From Turicibacter sanguinis (GTDB lineage: Bacteria; Bacillota_I; Bacilli_A; MOL361; Turicibacteraceae), in contig NZ_CP053187.1 in the NCBI RefSeq assembly GCF_013046825.1, positions 341,501 to 405,500 on the forward strand: 64,000 bases of DNA. The letters run 5' to 3'. The first letter of the stretch is position 1. Every line of letters begins with the position of its first letter. Below, one piece after another: positions 19,287 to 27,528 of the stretch. The notes beneath the pieces were generated by a model that was not told where the DNA came from, searched no databases, and saw only the letters and a program-made list of their open reading frames with translations. A program made the translations under genes and the position numbers.

Positions 19287-20298
19287 ATTTATTTGTATAT
19301 CCAAACTTTTCATAAATAGCTGTTTCAGTTTGTAAAACAGTGTCTGATGGTTGATAATTTTCATCTCCATAAATATTTTGGTGTAGTTCTTTAACAATCG
19401 TTTGATAGCTATTCATGACATATAACGGGCTATATCCTTTGTAACTAACGCTATGGTTAATATCTGAATATCCATTAGTCGGAATTTGATATTGTTCAAT
19501 GTTAGCAAGATCTATTTTAAGAGCATCAAGCCCTAAATTAATGATTTCATCTTTTGAAAGATTGGTTTCAATATAAGGAAGTGTCTCATTTAACAGGGTT
19601 AATAATTGTGTATATGGTGTCTGTTTCATTTTAGCGAAGATTGCTTTCATCACAGTTGTTTGGCGCTCCATTCTAACGTAATCGCTATCTGCATATCTAA
19701 TACGCATATAAGCCATGGCTTGCGCACCATTTAAGTTTTGTAATCCTGCCGATTTAATTTGATCACGAGCATATGGAACTTCAGATTCTTTGACATCGAT
19801 TTCAACCCCACCAACTATATCAACTATTTTTTCAATTGCGTCAAAATTAAATGAGACATAGCGTGTTAAATCTAAATCAAAATTGTAATTGATGGTTTGC
19901 ATGGCAAGCTTTGCCCCACCATAAGCATAAGCATGATTTAATTTATCAAAATCTTGTACCTCTGCTGGAATATAGATAAGTGTATCACGCTGTAAAGATG
20001 TTACAGCCGCGCGTTTATTTTCAGTATCTAAAGATAAAACCTTCATCGCATCACTACGCCCATCCGATCCATCACCATTTTGATCGAGACCAAATACCGC
20101 AATATTGACCACTTTTGATTCTTCTTCTTTTTGAATGATTTGCTCAGTAATCCCTGCCTCTTCTTTTGTTATACTCTCCGTCATCACCATCTGATCAAGC
20201 GTAGAGTTAATGACATAGTTTGCGAATATAAATCCACCACCTATTAAGAGCATCAGTATGCTTAAAATAATCGCCAATGTTATCCCAAATTTTTTCAT
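19285..20298 (-). CDS. LytR-CpsA-Psr (LCP) family glycopolymer ligase
   Basis: The 337-residue protein has a short cytoplasmic start, a membrane helix (residues 4-27), and an extracellular LCP domain with FGLDQNGDGSDGRSDAMKVL, the Arg/Asp pyrophosphate-binding pattern, and YMRIRYADSDYVRMERQ near residue 195. LCP enzymes attach teichoic acids or capsular polymers from lipid carriers to peptidoglycan. AGGGG stands eight bases before the ATG at 20296-20298; an upstream in-frame ATG lacks a site. Its closeness to the eps locus suggests it anchors that polymer. A C-terminal fragment of a paralog lies at 38777-38919. Confidence 0.88.
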   Translation of the reverse strand: MKKFGITLAIILSILMLLIGGGFIFANYVINSTLDQMVMTESITKEEAGITEQIIQKEEESKVVNIAVFGLDQNGDGSDGRSDAMKVLSLDTENKRAAVTSLQRDTLIYIPAEVQDFDKLNHAYAYGGAKLAMQTINYNFDLDLTRYVSFNFDAIEKIVDIVGGVEIDVKESEVPYARDQIKSAGLQNLNGAQAMAYMRIRYADSDYVRMERQTTVMKAIFAKMKQTPYTQLLTLLNETLPYIETNLSKDEIINLGLDALKIDLANIEQYQIPTNGYSDINHSVSYKGYSPLYVMNSYQTIVKELHQNIYGDENYQPSDTVLQTETAIYEKFGYTNK

Positions 20299-20762
20299 AA
20301 AATCATCCCCTAATTTTCTATCCATTCCTATTTTATCACAATATTTTACACATTAAGATTGTTTACATTATTTTTTCAAAATTTTAAACGTTTTATAAAA
20401 TCATTATCACTCTTTAATTCAATTTTAAATACTTTTTTCTAAGAATGGTTGGTGCTAAACATAGGATTACGAATCTAAAATTACAACAAAAATGTTGATC
20501 GCCTGTAAATTCGAATGACATTCAATAGTCGACTCATCACATGTGCTAATCTTCTCATAAAATAGTCAAAATAATAATTTAGTTATGAAACCTTTGACTT
20601 CAACTGAATACGGCTTTAGTTCTAACTTGTTTAAATGAGATACTGTAAGTCAGTGTAACCTTATTCACTTAACGTCTTCGTCTCAAATCAAGTTTTCTAT
20701 CAACTAAAAAGATGCTATCACAAACGTGATAACACCTTAACTCTATTTCATCCTCTTTTTAA
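20299..20762. other. Intergenic region with no gene seen
   Basis: AT-rich spacer between the LCP gene and the unknown gene at 20763. The only clear structure is the terminator at its right end. No frame with a ribosome site and family resemblance was found on either strand. Confidence 0.6.
20706..20736 (-). terminator. Terminator after the sigma-factor operon
   Basis: On the minus strand GGTGTTATCAC and GTGATAGCATC form an 11-base-pair stem (with G-U and one mismatch) and are followed by five T. It lies 27 bases after the stop of the unknown gene. Confidence 0.7.
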
Positions 20763-21209
20763 TTAATCTCTAACTTTCTTTAAAAGTTGAAGCTTACGCT
20801 TTCTTGCCGTTAACCTAAAAATTAATGATTCACTCAAACAATACTTCTTTGCAATCTCATCCCAATCCAAATATGCCTCTACCTTCAAAAGCTCTTCTTT
20901 CACATGTTGAGCTCTATGATACCGAATCTCTGGATTAATCGATTCAAACACATTAAAATACCAATCACCGGGTAAGTGGCTCTTTTTATTAAACACCATG
21001 ACAGTTAGATTAGGACAACCGCATTCCTTACAAATCATCCATAAATTTTTAAGATGGTTGACAGAATCTTTGGCACTAAGTTTAAGGCCTGACTGAGCAC
21101 AAAGCAAAGAATGATTTAAAATTTCTGCTGTTGGATCGACTAAGTGCCAAAGAATCGTTTCCATAAAAGTAGTACAAATCTCAGCAGGAGTTGGTTTAAT
21201 AGTCCCCAT
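20763..21209 (-). CDS. Protein of unknown function paired with a sigma factor
   Basis: I do not recognise this 148-residue protein. It has a Cys-rich CKECGCP segment near residue 60 that could bind metal, and the last 35 residues (DEIAKKYCLSESLIFRLTARKRK) look like a helix-turn-helix. There is no membrane segment or signal peptide. It starts three bases after the stop of the sigma factor gene and ends in a terminator, so the two form an operon. Inference: it may be an anti-sigma or co-regulatory protein. The ribosome site GGGGG lies about 11 bases before the ATG, which is long. Confidence 0.55.
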   Translation of the reverse strand: MGTIKPTPAEICTTFMETILWHLVDPTAEILNHSLLCAQSGLKLSAKDSVNHLKNLWMICKECGCPNLTVMVFNKKSHLPGDWYFNVFESINPEIRYHRAQHVKEELLKVEAYLDWDEIAKKYCLSESLIFRLTARKRKLQLLKKVRD

Positions 21210-21212
21210 CTT

Positions 21213-21710
21213 TTACATTTCCCCCTTCAAAATCTTTCTTAACTTCTTCAGCGCATCTCGAGTACGATTTTTAACTGCGTTCACACTAATCCCTAAATGT
21301 TTTGCTGTCTCTTCAACTGAATAATCATTAATATAACGTTCCCTAATAACCTCTTGTTGATTTTTCGTTAAATAACGTAAATAATTTTCCATGATTAAAT
21401 CATTAATAATGTTCTCACTTTTAGAAAACTCTTCTTCATAAGTTTCTAGAAAGTGATCCTCTGTTAAGCAAATTCGTTCTTGATATTTAGTCATTCTTGT
21501 CAGCGATGTCTTCATTCGATTAATAATATAAGAGTAAGCAAAATGATCAAATTCTCCTTTTTCTTCATTATAACGAAGTGAAGCTTCCCAAAGTGCTACC
21601 AACCCAATTTGATAAAATTCATCTAAATCCCCTCTAAGATGCAATTTTTTCATTGCCCCATAAACAAGATATAACTTTTCTTCATACCAATGTTCGAATT
21701 GCTTTTCCAT
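21213..21710 (-). CDS. Small sigma-70-family RNA polymerase sigma factor
   Basis: The 165-residue protein has a region-2 core (DEFYQIGLVALWEASLRYNE, followed by FAYSYIINRMKTSLTRM) and a region-4 helix-turn-helix (VEETAKHLGISVNAVKNRTRDALKKLRK). There is no region 3 linker of normal size, as in ECF-like or ComX/SigH-like factors. The ATG at 21708-21710 follows AGGGGGAATAATC. Its targets are unknown. In Firmicutes such factors control competence, sporulation or mobile-element genes. Confidence 0.8.
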   Translation of the reverse strand: MEKQFEHWYEEKLYLVYGAMKKLHLRGDLDEFYQIGLVALWEASLRYNEEKGEFDHFAYSYIINRMKTSLTRMTKYQERICLTEDHFLETYEEEFSKSENIINDLIMENYLRYLTKNQQEVIRERYINDYSVEETAKHLGISVNAVKNRTRDALKKLRKILKGEM

Positions 21711-22221
21711 GATTATTCCCCCTGTTAGGTTTAATTTTTGCCACAAGAAAATTATACCAAGCATTGTAACCGTTTTCTAGTTCGTCAAAAAGGCGATGAA
21801 ATCGCCAAAAAAATTTGATTTCTTTAAAAAACAGCCACACCACGTTCAGAAGCAATTCACAAATCCACACAAGCGTATGGACAATTTTGATAACTTAATC
21901 AAAAAAACAGCCAAAAAATTTATCAAAATTTTTTTATTTTTGGCTCATTTTATTACGATTTTAACGCTTTTACCTAAATTTAGCCCACTTTTGTCGAAAA
22001 ATGTTATCACAGTTATATAACTGAAACAAACAAAATCAAATAAATTATTCCCTATTTTTATAAAAACTGTAGTATTTAAACTCAAAATAAATAAAAAATC
22101 ACTCATAAACTTAATTTTTTCAACTCTAATAAACATATCTATTTAATAAAAAAACAGCAGAAACATCCTTAATAACATTAATACATCTTTTATAAAATAG
22201 TCTATATCAAACCGTGAACGA
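21711..22221. other. AT-rich intergenic region, no gene seen
   Basis: Very AT-rich sequence upstream of the sigma factor. AGCCAAAAA (about 21910) and TTTTTGGCT (about 21940) form a long-looped inverted repeat. Otherwise I see only promoter-like AT tracts. It ends at the left inverted repeat of an IS3-family element. Confidence 0.55.
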
Positions 22222-22262
22222 TGGATCTAAGTCAATATTTTGGACACAAAAAAGTTAAGTTT

Positions 22263-23171
22263 TTAAGCCACTTGTCGAGCAAGTTGCTCACATTCTTCAG
22301 GTGTTAAATAATTAATCGATCCATGCATTCGTTTTCGATTGTACCAGCCCTCTATATATTGAAACAAAGCGATTCTAGCCTGTTCAAATGTAACATATGT
22401 TGTTTGATACACTTCTTCTTTCTTTAGAGTGGCATGGAAAGATTCGATACAAGCATTATCGTAAGGACATCCTTTACGACTAAAAGACTGGATGATGTTA
22501 AAGTCTAAAGTTAAGTCTTTAAACTCTTGGCTGGTATACTGCGATCCTAAATCAGTATGGAGAATAATCTCACCTTTAGGTTTTTGAGAAAAATAAGCAT
22601 TCTTTAAAGCTTTGACGATAATATCCGTTGTCATTTGTTTAGAAAAGTGATAACCAATAATTTTTTTAGAATGTAAATCCATGACTGATGCTAGGTAGCA
22701 CCAACCTTCTTCTTGAACGTGAATATAAGTAATATCCGATACCCATTTTTGGTTAATTGAGTTGGTCGAAAAATCCTGTTCTAGAATGTTTTCACGTTCT
22801 AAAACAAGTTCTTTAGATTGCTTATAAGGGGTATATTTCTTTTGAATAATAGAAGCTAAGCCTGCTGATTTCATTAATCGTTGGACACGCTTTAAGCTAA
22901 CAGATAATCCTTCTTTAATCAACTGACGGTGTATCTTAATAGCACCATATCGACGCTTACTTTCAAAATAAATTTCCTTAATACGTTTAAGCAATTGTTC
23001 GTTCTCGTACTTCCATTTAGATTCCGTTTGATGCTTAGATTGATAATAGGTACTTCTTGGAACATATAACACCTTACAAAGTTGTTTAATATCGTATTCT
23101 TCTCGGTGTTGCTCGATAAAGTGACATAATTCAGATTGGCTTACCTTCTCGCGAATATGGTCATAGCCTTT
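22263..23171 (-). CDS. IS3-family transposase OrfB (DDE integrase core), copy 1
   Basis: The frame is open for 302 codons from the slippery site to the stop at 22263. An HTH_21-type N-terminal region (YGAIKIHRQLIKEGL) is followed by the rve core: WVSDITYIHV (first Asp), HTDLGSQYTS (second Asp) and NACIESFHATLKKEE (Glu). It catalyses element transposition. Translation is expected as an OrfAB fusion by -1 frameshifting at the A6G site 23168-23174. An internal ATG at 23072 could give a shorter OrfB. All catalytic residues are present, so the copy may be active. Confidence 0.85.
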   Translation of the reverse strand, partial: KGYDHIREKVSQSELCHFIEQHREEYDIKQLCKVLYVPRSTYYQSKHQTESKWKYENEQLLKRIKEIYFESKRRYGAIKIHRQLIKEGLSVSLKRVQRLMKSAGLASIIQKKYTPYKQSKELVLERENILEQDFSTNSINQKWVSDITYIHVQEEGWCYLASVMDLHSKKIIGYHFSKQMTTDIIVKALKNAYFSQKPKGEIILHTDLGSQYTSQEFKDLTLDFNIIQSFSRKGCPYDNACIESFHATLKKEEVYQTTYVTFEQARIALFQYIEGWYNRKRMHGSINYLTPEECEQLARQVA

Positions 23172-23401
23172 TTTAAAATCTCATTCTCCTCTTGTAAACG
23201 TAACATTTCTTGCTTCATACGTTTAATGTCCTCTAGGGTAATCTCTGTATCATCTATTGAGGCAATTGGAGAAATCTGTTTAATCCATTTGTAAATTGTT
23301 ACTTCTGAAACACCATATTCACGACTTAGATCTTTAACTGAACGCCCAGTTTTATAAAGTTCAACAATCATTGATTTAAATTCAGAATTATATTTTTTCA
23401 T
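23141..23401 (-). CDS. IS3-family OrfA (HTH/leucine-zipper DNA-binding subunit), copy 1
   Basis: This 86-residue protein starts KKYNSEFKSMIVELYKTG and has a helix-turn-helix (VKDLSREYGVSEVTIYKWIK) followed by a leucine-zipper-like heptad region (MKQEMLRLQEENEILKKAM). The frame ends 33 bases after the A6G slippery heptamer, which allows -1 frameshifting into orfB. It binds the element's ends and regulates transposition. Confidence 0.88.
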   Translation of the reverse strand: MKKYNSEFKSMIVELYKTGRSVKDLSREYGVSEVTIYKWIKQISPIASIDDTEITLEDIKRMKQEMLRLQEENEILKKAMTIFARR

Positions 23402-23505
23402 ATCGACACATCCTTTAATTATTAAGTCTATTGTAACGACTTAACTTAAATGTGTCCATATGACTATACTAGCACCAATATTTTGGACACAAAAAAGTTA
23501 AGTTT

Positions 23506-24414
23506 TTAAGCAATTTGTCGTGCAAGTTGCTCACATTCTTCTGGTGTTAAATAATTAATGGATCCATGAATTCTTTTACGATTGTACCAGCCCTCAATAT
23601 ATTGAAATAAGGCCATTCTAGCCTGTTCAAACGTCACATATTTGGTTTGATACACTTCTTCTTTCTTTAAAGTGGCATGGAACGATTCAATACAAGCATT
23701 ATCGTAAGGGCATCCCTTACGGCTAAAAGATTGAACGACATTAAGTTCTGAAGTTAAGTTTTTAAAGTCTTGGCTGGTATACTGTGTCCCTAAATCAGTA
23801 TGGAGTATAACCTTGTCTTTGGGGCTTTGAGAAACATAAGCATTCTTTAAGGCTTGAACAATAATGTCCGTTGTCATTTGCTTAGAAAAATGATAACCAA
23901 TAATTTTCTTTGAATGTAAATCCATGACTGAAGCTAAGTAGCACCAACCTTCTTCTTGAACGTGAATATAAGTAATATCTGATACCCATTTTTGATTAAT
24001 TGAAGTCGTCGAAAAATCCTGTTCTAGAATGTTATCACGATCTAAAACAAGTTCTTTAGATTGTTTGTATGGGGTATATTTCTTTTGAATAATCGAAGCT
24101 AAACCGCCTGATTTCATTAATCGCTGAACACGTTTCAAGCTAACAGAGAATCCTTCTTTAATCAATTGACGGTGTACCTTAATGGCACCATATCGACGGC
24201 TACTTTCAAAATAAATCTTCTTAATTCGTTCAAGCAGTTGATGATTTTCACGTTTCCACTTAGATTCAATTTGATGCTTGGATTGATAATAAGTGCTTCT
24301 TGGGACACTTAAGACCTCACAAAGTTGCTTAATATCATGTTCTTGATGATGTTGATCAATAAACTGACATAATTCAGATTGAGTTACTTTCTCGCGAATA
24401 TGGTCATAGCCTTT
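23506..24414 (-). CDS. IS3-family transposase OrfB, copy 2
   Basis: The frame is open over the same 302 codons as in copy 1 and ends in the same residues, with WVSDITYIHV, HTDLGTQYTS and NACIESFHATLKKEE intact. It lacks the internal ATG that copy 1 has near codon 34 and reads as complete only from the A6G slip site (24411-24417), so the product should be made solely as an OrfAB fusion. An ATG at 24165 gives only the integrase half. Confidence 0.82.
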   Translation of the reverse strand, partial: KGYDHIREKVTQSELCQFIDQHHQEHDIKQLCEVLSVPRSTYYQSKHQIESKWKRENHQLLERIKKIYFESSRRYGAIKVHRQLIKEGFSVSLKRVQRLMKSGGLASIIQKKYTPYKQSKELVLDRDNILEQDFSTTSINQKWVSDITYIHVQEEGWCYLASVMDLHSKKIIGYHFSKQMTTDIIVQALKNAYVSQSPKDKVILHTDLGTQYTSQDFKNLTSELNVVQSFSRKGCPYDNACIESFHATLKKEEVYQTKYVTFEQARMALFQYIEGWYNRKRIHGSINYLTPEECEQLARQIA

Positions 24415-24644
24415 TTTAAGATTTCATTTTCCTCTTGTAGACGTAACATCTCTTGTTTCATGCGCTTAATCTCCTCAAGTGTGATGTCAGTATCATCGAT
24501 TGAAGTAATAGGAGAAATTTGTTTGATCCATTTATAGATAGTGACTTCTGATACACCATATTCACGACTAAGTTCTTTGACTGAATGTCCGGTTTTATAA
24601 AGTTCAACAATCATTGATTTAAATTCAGTATTATATTTTTTCAT
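24384..24644 (-). CDS. IS3-family OrfA, copy 2
   Basis: The 86-residue protein differs from OrfA copy 1 at few positions and keeps the helix-turn-helix (VKELSREYGVSEVTIYKW) and the leucine-rich coil. It ends ARK just past the slippery A6G heptamer, as copy 1 does. It belongs to the element that cut the neighbouring glycosyltransferase gene. Confidence 0.88.
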   Translation of the reverse strand: MKKYNTEFKSMIVELYKTGHSVKELSREYGVSEVTIYKWIKQISPITSIDDTDITLEEIKRMKQEMLRLQEENEILKKAMTIFARK

Positions 24645-24717
24645 ACAGACACATCCTTTTATTAAGTCTATTGTAGCGACTTAACTTAAGTGTGTCCATA
24701 AAACTATACTAGCACCA

Positions 24718-24979
24718 TATCTTGCGTAATAAATATTAAAATATCACCTTGAGCTTTTTTAGCAGCTTCATGTCTAGTTAAACCATGATTAAAATTTTCG
24801 AATCGATAAACATTATCAAATAATTCTTTAGCTAAATTATAACTGTTATCTTTTGATTTACTAATTGGAGCAATAATTTCAACATATCCATTATATTCTT
24901 GTTCACTAATGCTTTTCTTTAAGTTTTTTAAATACTTTTCACCATTGTGTACAGGTAATATTATCGAAACAGATTTCAA
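24718..24979 (-). pseudogene. Family 2 glycosyltransferase, 5' fragment cut by IS3 copy 2
   Basis: The first 87 codons of a GT2 gene remain: SVSIILPVHNGEKYL, then FITQDM, where rhamnosyltransferase-like GT2s usually read FLTQDA. Immediately afterwards the sequence becomes the right inverted repeat of IS3 copy 2, and the frame stops at 24704 after a few element-derived codons. It starts with TTG behind GAGAGGAAGTG. The 3' part is not elsewhere in the window, so it was lost. The protein would be inactive. Confidence 0.85.
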
Positions 24980-24995
24980 TTCTTCACTTCCTCTC

Positions 24996-25652
24996 TTAGT
25001 AAGCTCCCCTTCTTAACAAAACACTTTCAATAGTTCTAAAGATAATTTTCATATCTAAAAAAATAATTCTATTATTAATATAATAAATATCCATTGTAAC
25101 CCTTTCTTCGTATGAAGTATCACTTCTACCAAATGCTTGCCACATTCCTGTTAAACCTGGAGTTACTGATAGATATAAATCAGCATTTTGTCCATATTTC
25201 TCTAACTCTGCTTTTACAATTGGTCTTGGACCCACAATGGTCATTTCACCCTTTAAAACATTAACTAATTGTGGTAACTCATCTAAACTCGTCTTTCTAA
25301 TAAAATTTCCTATCTTTGTTATACGAGGATCATTTTTTAATTTAAATGTTTCAGCATACTCTTTTTTTTGTTCGGGAGTAAATAGATTAAACATTTGATC
25401 TGCATCTTTAAACATCGATCTAAATTTATATACTGGAATTACTTTTCCTTCTTTACCTAATCGATTATGTGAATAAAAAACTGGACCTTTAGGATCTTCT
25501 AGTTTAATCAAAATTGAGATTATTAAAAATACTGGAGATAATATTATTAAACCAATACCACATCCTAAGATATCTATCAAACGTTTAATAAAAAAATAAC
25601 TTTTATTTAAATAATTTTTCATATCTTTAGATTTATCATACAAAAATTCCAT
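24996..25652 (-). CDS. Initiating sugar-phosphate transferase of decayed cassette 2
   Basis: The 218-residue product has one membrane helix (about residues 32-52), then YKFRSMFKDAD, DELPQLVNVLKGEM, IVGPRPI and TPGLTGMWQAFGRSD, the catalytic domain of bacterial sugar transferases. It is larger than the PglC-type enzyme of the main operon and closer to the C-terminal domain of WbaP/CpsE-type galactosyl or glucosyl transferases. It follows a BY-kinase gene but is separated from it by a strong hairpin. Its next gene is an IS-cut fragment, so this locus no longer builds a full repeat unit. TGAGGTGAGAAT precedes the ATG. Confidence 0.82.
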   Translation of the reverse strand: MEFLYDKSKDMKNYLNKSYFFIKRLIDILGCGIGLIILSPVFLIISILIKLEDPKGPVFYSHNRLGKEGKVIPVYKFRSMFKDADQMFNLFTPEQKKEYAETFKLKNDPRITKIGNFIRKTSLDELPQLVNVLKGEMTIVGPRPIVKAELEKYGQNADLYLSVTPGLTGMWQAFGRSDTSYEERVTMDIYYINNRIIFLDMKIIFRTIESVLLRRGAY

Positions 25653-25684
25653 ATTCTCACCTCAGGTCAATATTCTTCTAATCA

Positions 25685-25730
25685 AAAAGGTTTCTTAAGT
25701 TTATCAAATGATAAAGTTAAGAAACCTTTT
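25685..25730 (-). terminator. Long hairpin between BY-kinase 2 and its sugar transferase (terminator or attenuator)
   Basis: A near-perfect palindrome covers 46 bases: AAAAGGTTTCTTAA on one arm, an inner TTTATC / GATAAA stem, and TTAAGAAACCTTTT on the other, with a four-base loop and one C-C mismatch. On the minus strand it ends in T5. It lies 113 bases after the kinase stop and 33 before the transferase start, so it would end kinase transcripts or gate expression of the transferase. Confidence 0.75.
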
Positions 25731-25842
25731 AGACATATATAAAAACAATCAAAAAATATTTTGACTTATCCCATATCTGTATTTGTTCTATTTAACTCTA
25801 CCCTAATTTTTTAAACTCTCTGTTTATCTATTCACGAACTAA

Positions 25843-26547
25843 TTATCGACGTTTACGTCTTTTTTTCGTCTCTACCTGTTCTTCATAGTTATAATATTGA
25901 TAACCGTAGTATCCCTTTTTACTAACCGGCATCATTGTCATCACGACCCCAATGATTCGTGCATTGACTTGTTCTAATAATTGCTTCGCGCGTTTTGCCC
26001 CGTCAATTTGCGTTTTATGAGAAGCAACCGTTAAAATCGTCCCATCTACCATCCTAGCCACAATGGCCCCATCCGTTACCACTCCTACTGGTGGTGTATC
26101 AATTAAAATGACATCAAAATGTTGTGATAGCAGTTCAAGTAACTGTTTCATTGCTTTAGATTCCAGTAATTCCGCAGGATTTGGTGGAATTGGACCAGAA
26201 GTCAAGACTTGAAGATGACTTCCGGTGATTTGTAAAACATCCTCAAATTTTTCTTGCCCTGTTAAAACATTTGTAAGTCCGACTGCGTTCGATAACTTAA
26301 AAACTTTATGAACGCGTGGCTTTCTTAAATCTGCATCAATAATTAATGTACGCTTTCCACTTTGAGCAAACGTCTCAGCAACGTTACATAATGTCGTCGT
26401 TTTCCCTTCACCCGGTCCAGAACTTGTAATTGAAATCGTCTTTAAATCCCCATCCACATTTGAAAACTGTAAATTAGTACGAAGTGTCCGATACGCCTCA
26501 GATATCGGTGACTTCGGTTGTGTTAATGTGATAACGTCTAAACTCAT
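25843..26547 (-). CDS. BY-kinase of cassette 2 (CpsD/CapB type)
   Basis: The 234-residue kinase has intact motifs: TSSGPGEGKTTT (Walker A), LIIDADLRKPRVH (A'), VILIDTPPVG (Walker B), and a C-terminal YYGYQYYNYEEQ tyrosine cluster followed by a basic tail. I start at 26545-26547, eight bases after AGGGGG; the ATG two codons upstream is too close to that site. It differs from the main-operon kinase but is close to the kinase at 36946-37647. It is probably functional as an enzyme even though its locus is decayed. Confidence 0.88.
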   Translation of the reverse strand: MSLDVITLTQPKSPISEAYRTLRTNLQFSNVDGDLKTISITSSGPGEGKTTTLCNVAETFAQSGKRTLIIDADLRKPRVHKVFKLSNAVGLTNVLTGQEKFEDVLQITGSHLQVLTSGPIPPNPAELLESKAMKQLLELLSQHFDVILIDTPPVGVVTDGAIVARMVDGTILTVASHKTQIDGAKRAKQLLEQVNARIIGVVMTMMPVSKKGYYGYQYYNYEEQVETKKRRKRR

Positions 26548-26560
26548 CCTCATGTCCCCC

Positions 26561-27256
26561 TTACTTCATCTTTTTGCTTAATTCAAGATCTGGAATAGCT
26601 CCGATAATCGGTAATCCTAGATGACGTTCAATATCCGTCGGTGTTTTATACGTACGATCTAAAAACTCTAAAACTAAGACTAATCCAACACTGACCATCA
26701 TCCCAAGAACACCCGCAATCGCGATATTCATCATTTTATTCGGTGAGACTGGATTGACAGGAATTTCTGCTGTATCAATCGTTGATACATTATCAACCTT
26801 CATCATACTTTTTACTTCTTTTTTAAATACATACGCCACTGTATTCGCAATATTAGCTGCTAACTGAGGATTCTCATTTTTTACTTTAATTTGAATGACT
26901 TCGGTATCACCCACACCAGAGACACTCAACATATCCTGAACTTGTGATGGAGTTAAATCTAAATCTAACTTTTTAATCACATCTTCAGCAATACTACGAC
27001 TTTTTACAATTTGACTATACGTATTAACGAGTTTCTGACTCATCTGCATATCGCTATACGTCATCGTTGTTTCTTGATTTTGCTTATAATTGACTAACAT
27101 TGTCGTTGATGCCTCATAATTTGGAACCAACACAAAAAAGCTAATAATTCCTGAGGCAATAACAGCAATCACCGTTATGCTAAAAATCATTAACCAGCGT
27201 TTTTTGAGCATGCTAAAAATCTCTCGTAAATCGATTTCGTACTCGTTATTCTCCAT
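26561..27256 (-). CDS. Chain-length regulator of cassette 2 (CpsC type)
   Basis: The 231-residue protein has EYEIDLREIFSMLKKRWLMI before a first membrane helix (about residues 20-40), an extracellular domain with MTYSDMQMSQKLVNTYSQI, VNPVSPNKMMNIAIAG before the second helix near 175-195, and the tail LGLPIIGAIPDLE. It pairs with the kinase 13 bases downstream. The ATG at 27254-27256 follows GGGAGTTGAAC; 26 further codons upstream are open but lack a ribosome site. Confidence 0.88.
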   Translation of the reverse strand: MENNEYEIDLREIFSMLKKRWLMIFSITVIAVIASGIISFFVLVPNYEASTTMLVNYKQNQETTMTYSDMQMSQKLVNTYSQIVKSRSIAEDVIKKLDLDLTPSQVQDMLSVSGVGDTEVIQIKVKNENPQLAANIANTVAYVFKKEVKSMMKVDNVSTIDTAEIPVNPVSPNKMMNIAIAGVLGMMVSVGLVLVLEFLDRTYKTPTDIERHLGLPIIGAIPDLELSKKMK

Positions 27257-27450
27257 GTTCAACTCCCTTTCCCATTTAACCCCTGTCATCCTAACCCATT
27301 TCAAATGACAGTAAAAATATCCTGTTTTATACAAACAAGCTCACTATAACACGTTTTTTTTACATTTCCACCTATAATACGACACTTTTACCTATTTTTT
27401 TCTAAAAAACGTTTTCTATAGTTAAGTTAATTAATGAGTTTTCCGTTGTT

Positions 27451-27495
27451 TTATAACAAAATTAGAAAAATTTCGTCTTTCTAATTTTGTTATAA
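27451..27495. promoter_or_regulatory. 18-base-pair perfect inverted repeat overlapping the ABC transporter -10
   Basis: Arms TTATAACAAAATTAGAAA (27451-27468) and TTTCTAATTTTGTTATAA (27478-27495) are exact inverted copies with a nine-base spacer. A TATAAT (27491-27496) overlaps the right arm, 33 bases before the transporter start, which suggests an operator. The repeat also lies in the upstream region of the divergent cassette 2. There is no T-run at the right place to make it a plain terminator. Confidence 0.6.
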
Positions 27496-27528
27496 TTTAA
27501 ATAAATAACAGTTTGGGGGGAACACGTT

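Larger units (their letters stand above)
22222..23477 (-). mobile_element. IS3-family insertion sequence, copy 1
   Basis: The left end starts TGGATCTAAG and the right end, read on the minus strand, starts TGGTGCTAGT. Both run into a shared GGACACA..AAGTTAAGT block, giving imperfect inverted repeats of about 40 bases that begin with TG, as IS3-family ends do. Inside are orfA and orfB with an A6G slippery site. Copy 2 abuts it in the same orientation. The outer ends are inferred by comparing the two copies and could be off by several bases. Confidence 0.75.
23478..24717 (-). mobile_element. IS3-family insertion sequence, copy 2 (left end shortened)
   Basis: It lies head-to-tail with copy 1 and is clearly diverged from it (many substitutions, no large indels). 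Its right end, read on the minus strand as TGGTGCTAGTATAG, interrupts a glycosyltransferase gene. At the left it keeps only about 13 bases (ATATTTTGGACAC) before joining the right end of copy 1, so half of its left inverted repeat was probably removed when copy 1 arrived. Confidence 0.7.

Noticed and set aside
23506-24165. IS3 copy 2 OrfB as a truncated protein lacking its N terminus
   Set aside because: The frame is open back to the A6G slippery site with the same length as copy 1. Only a start codon is missing, as expected for frameshift-made OrfAB.
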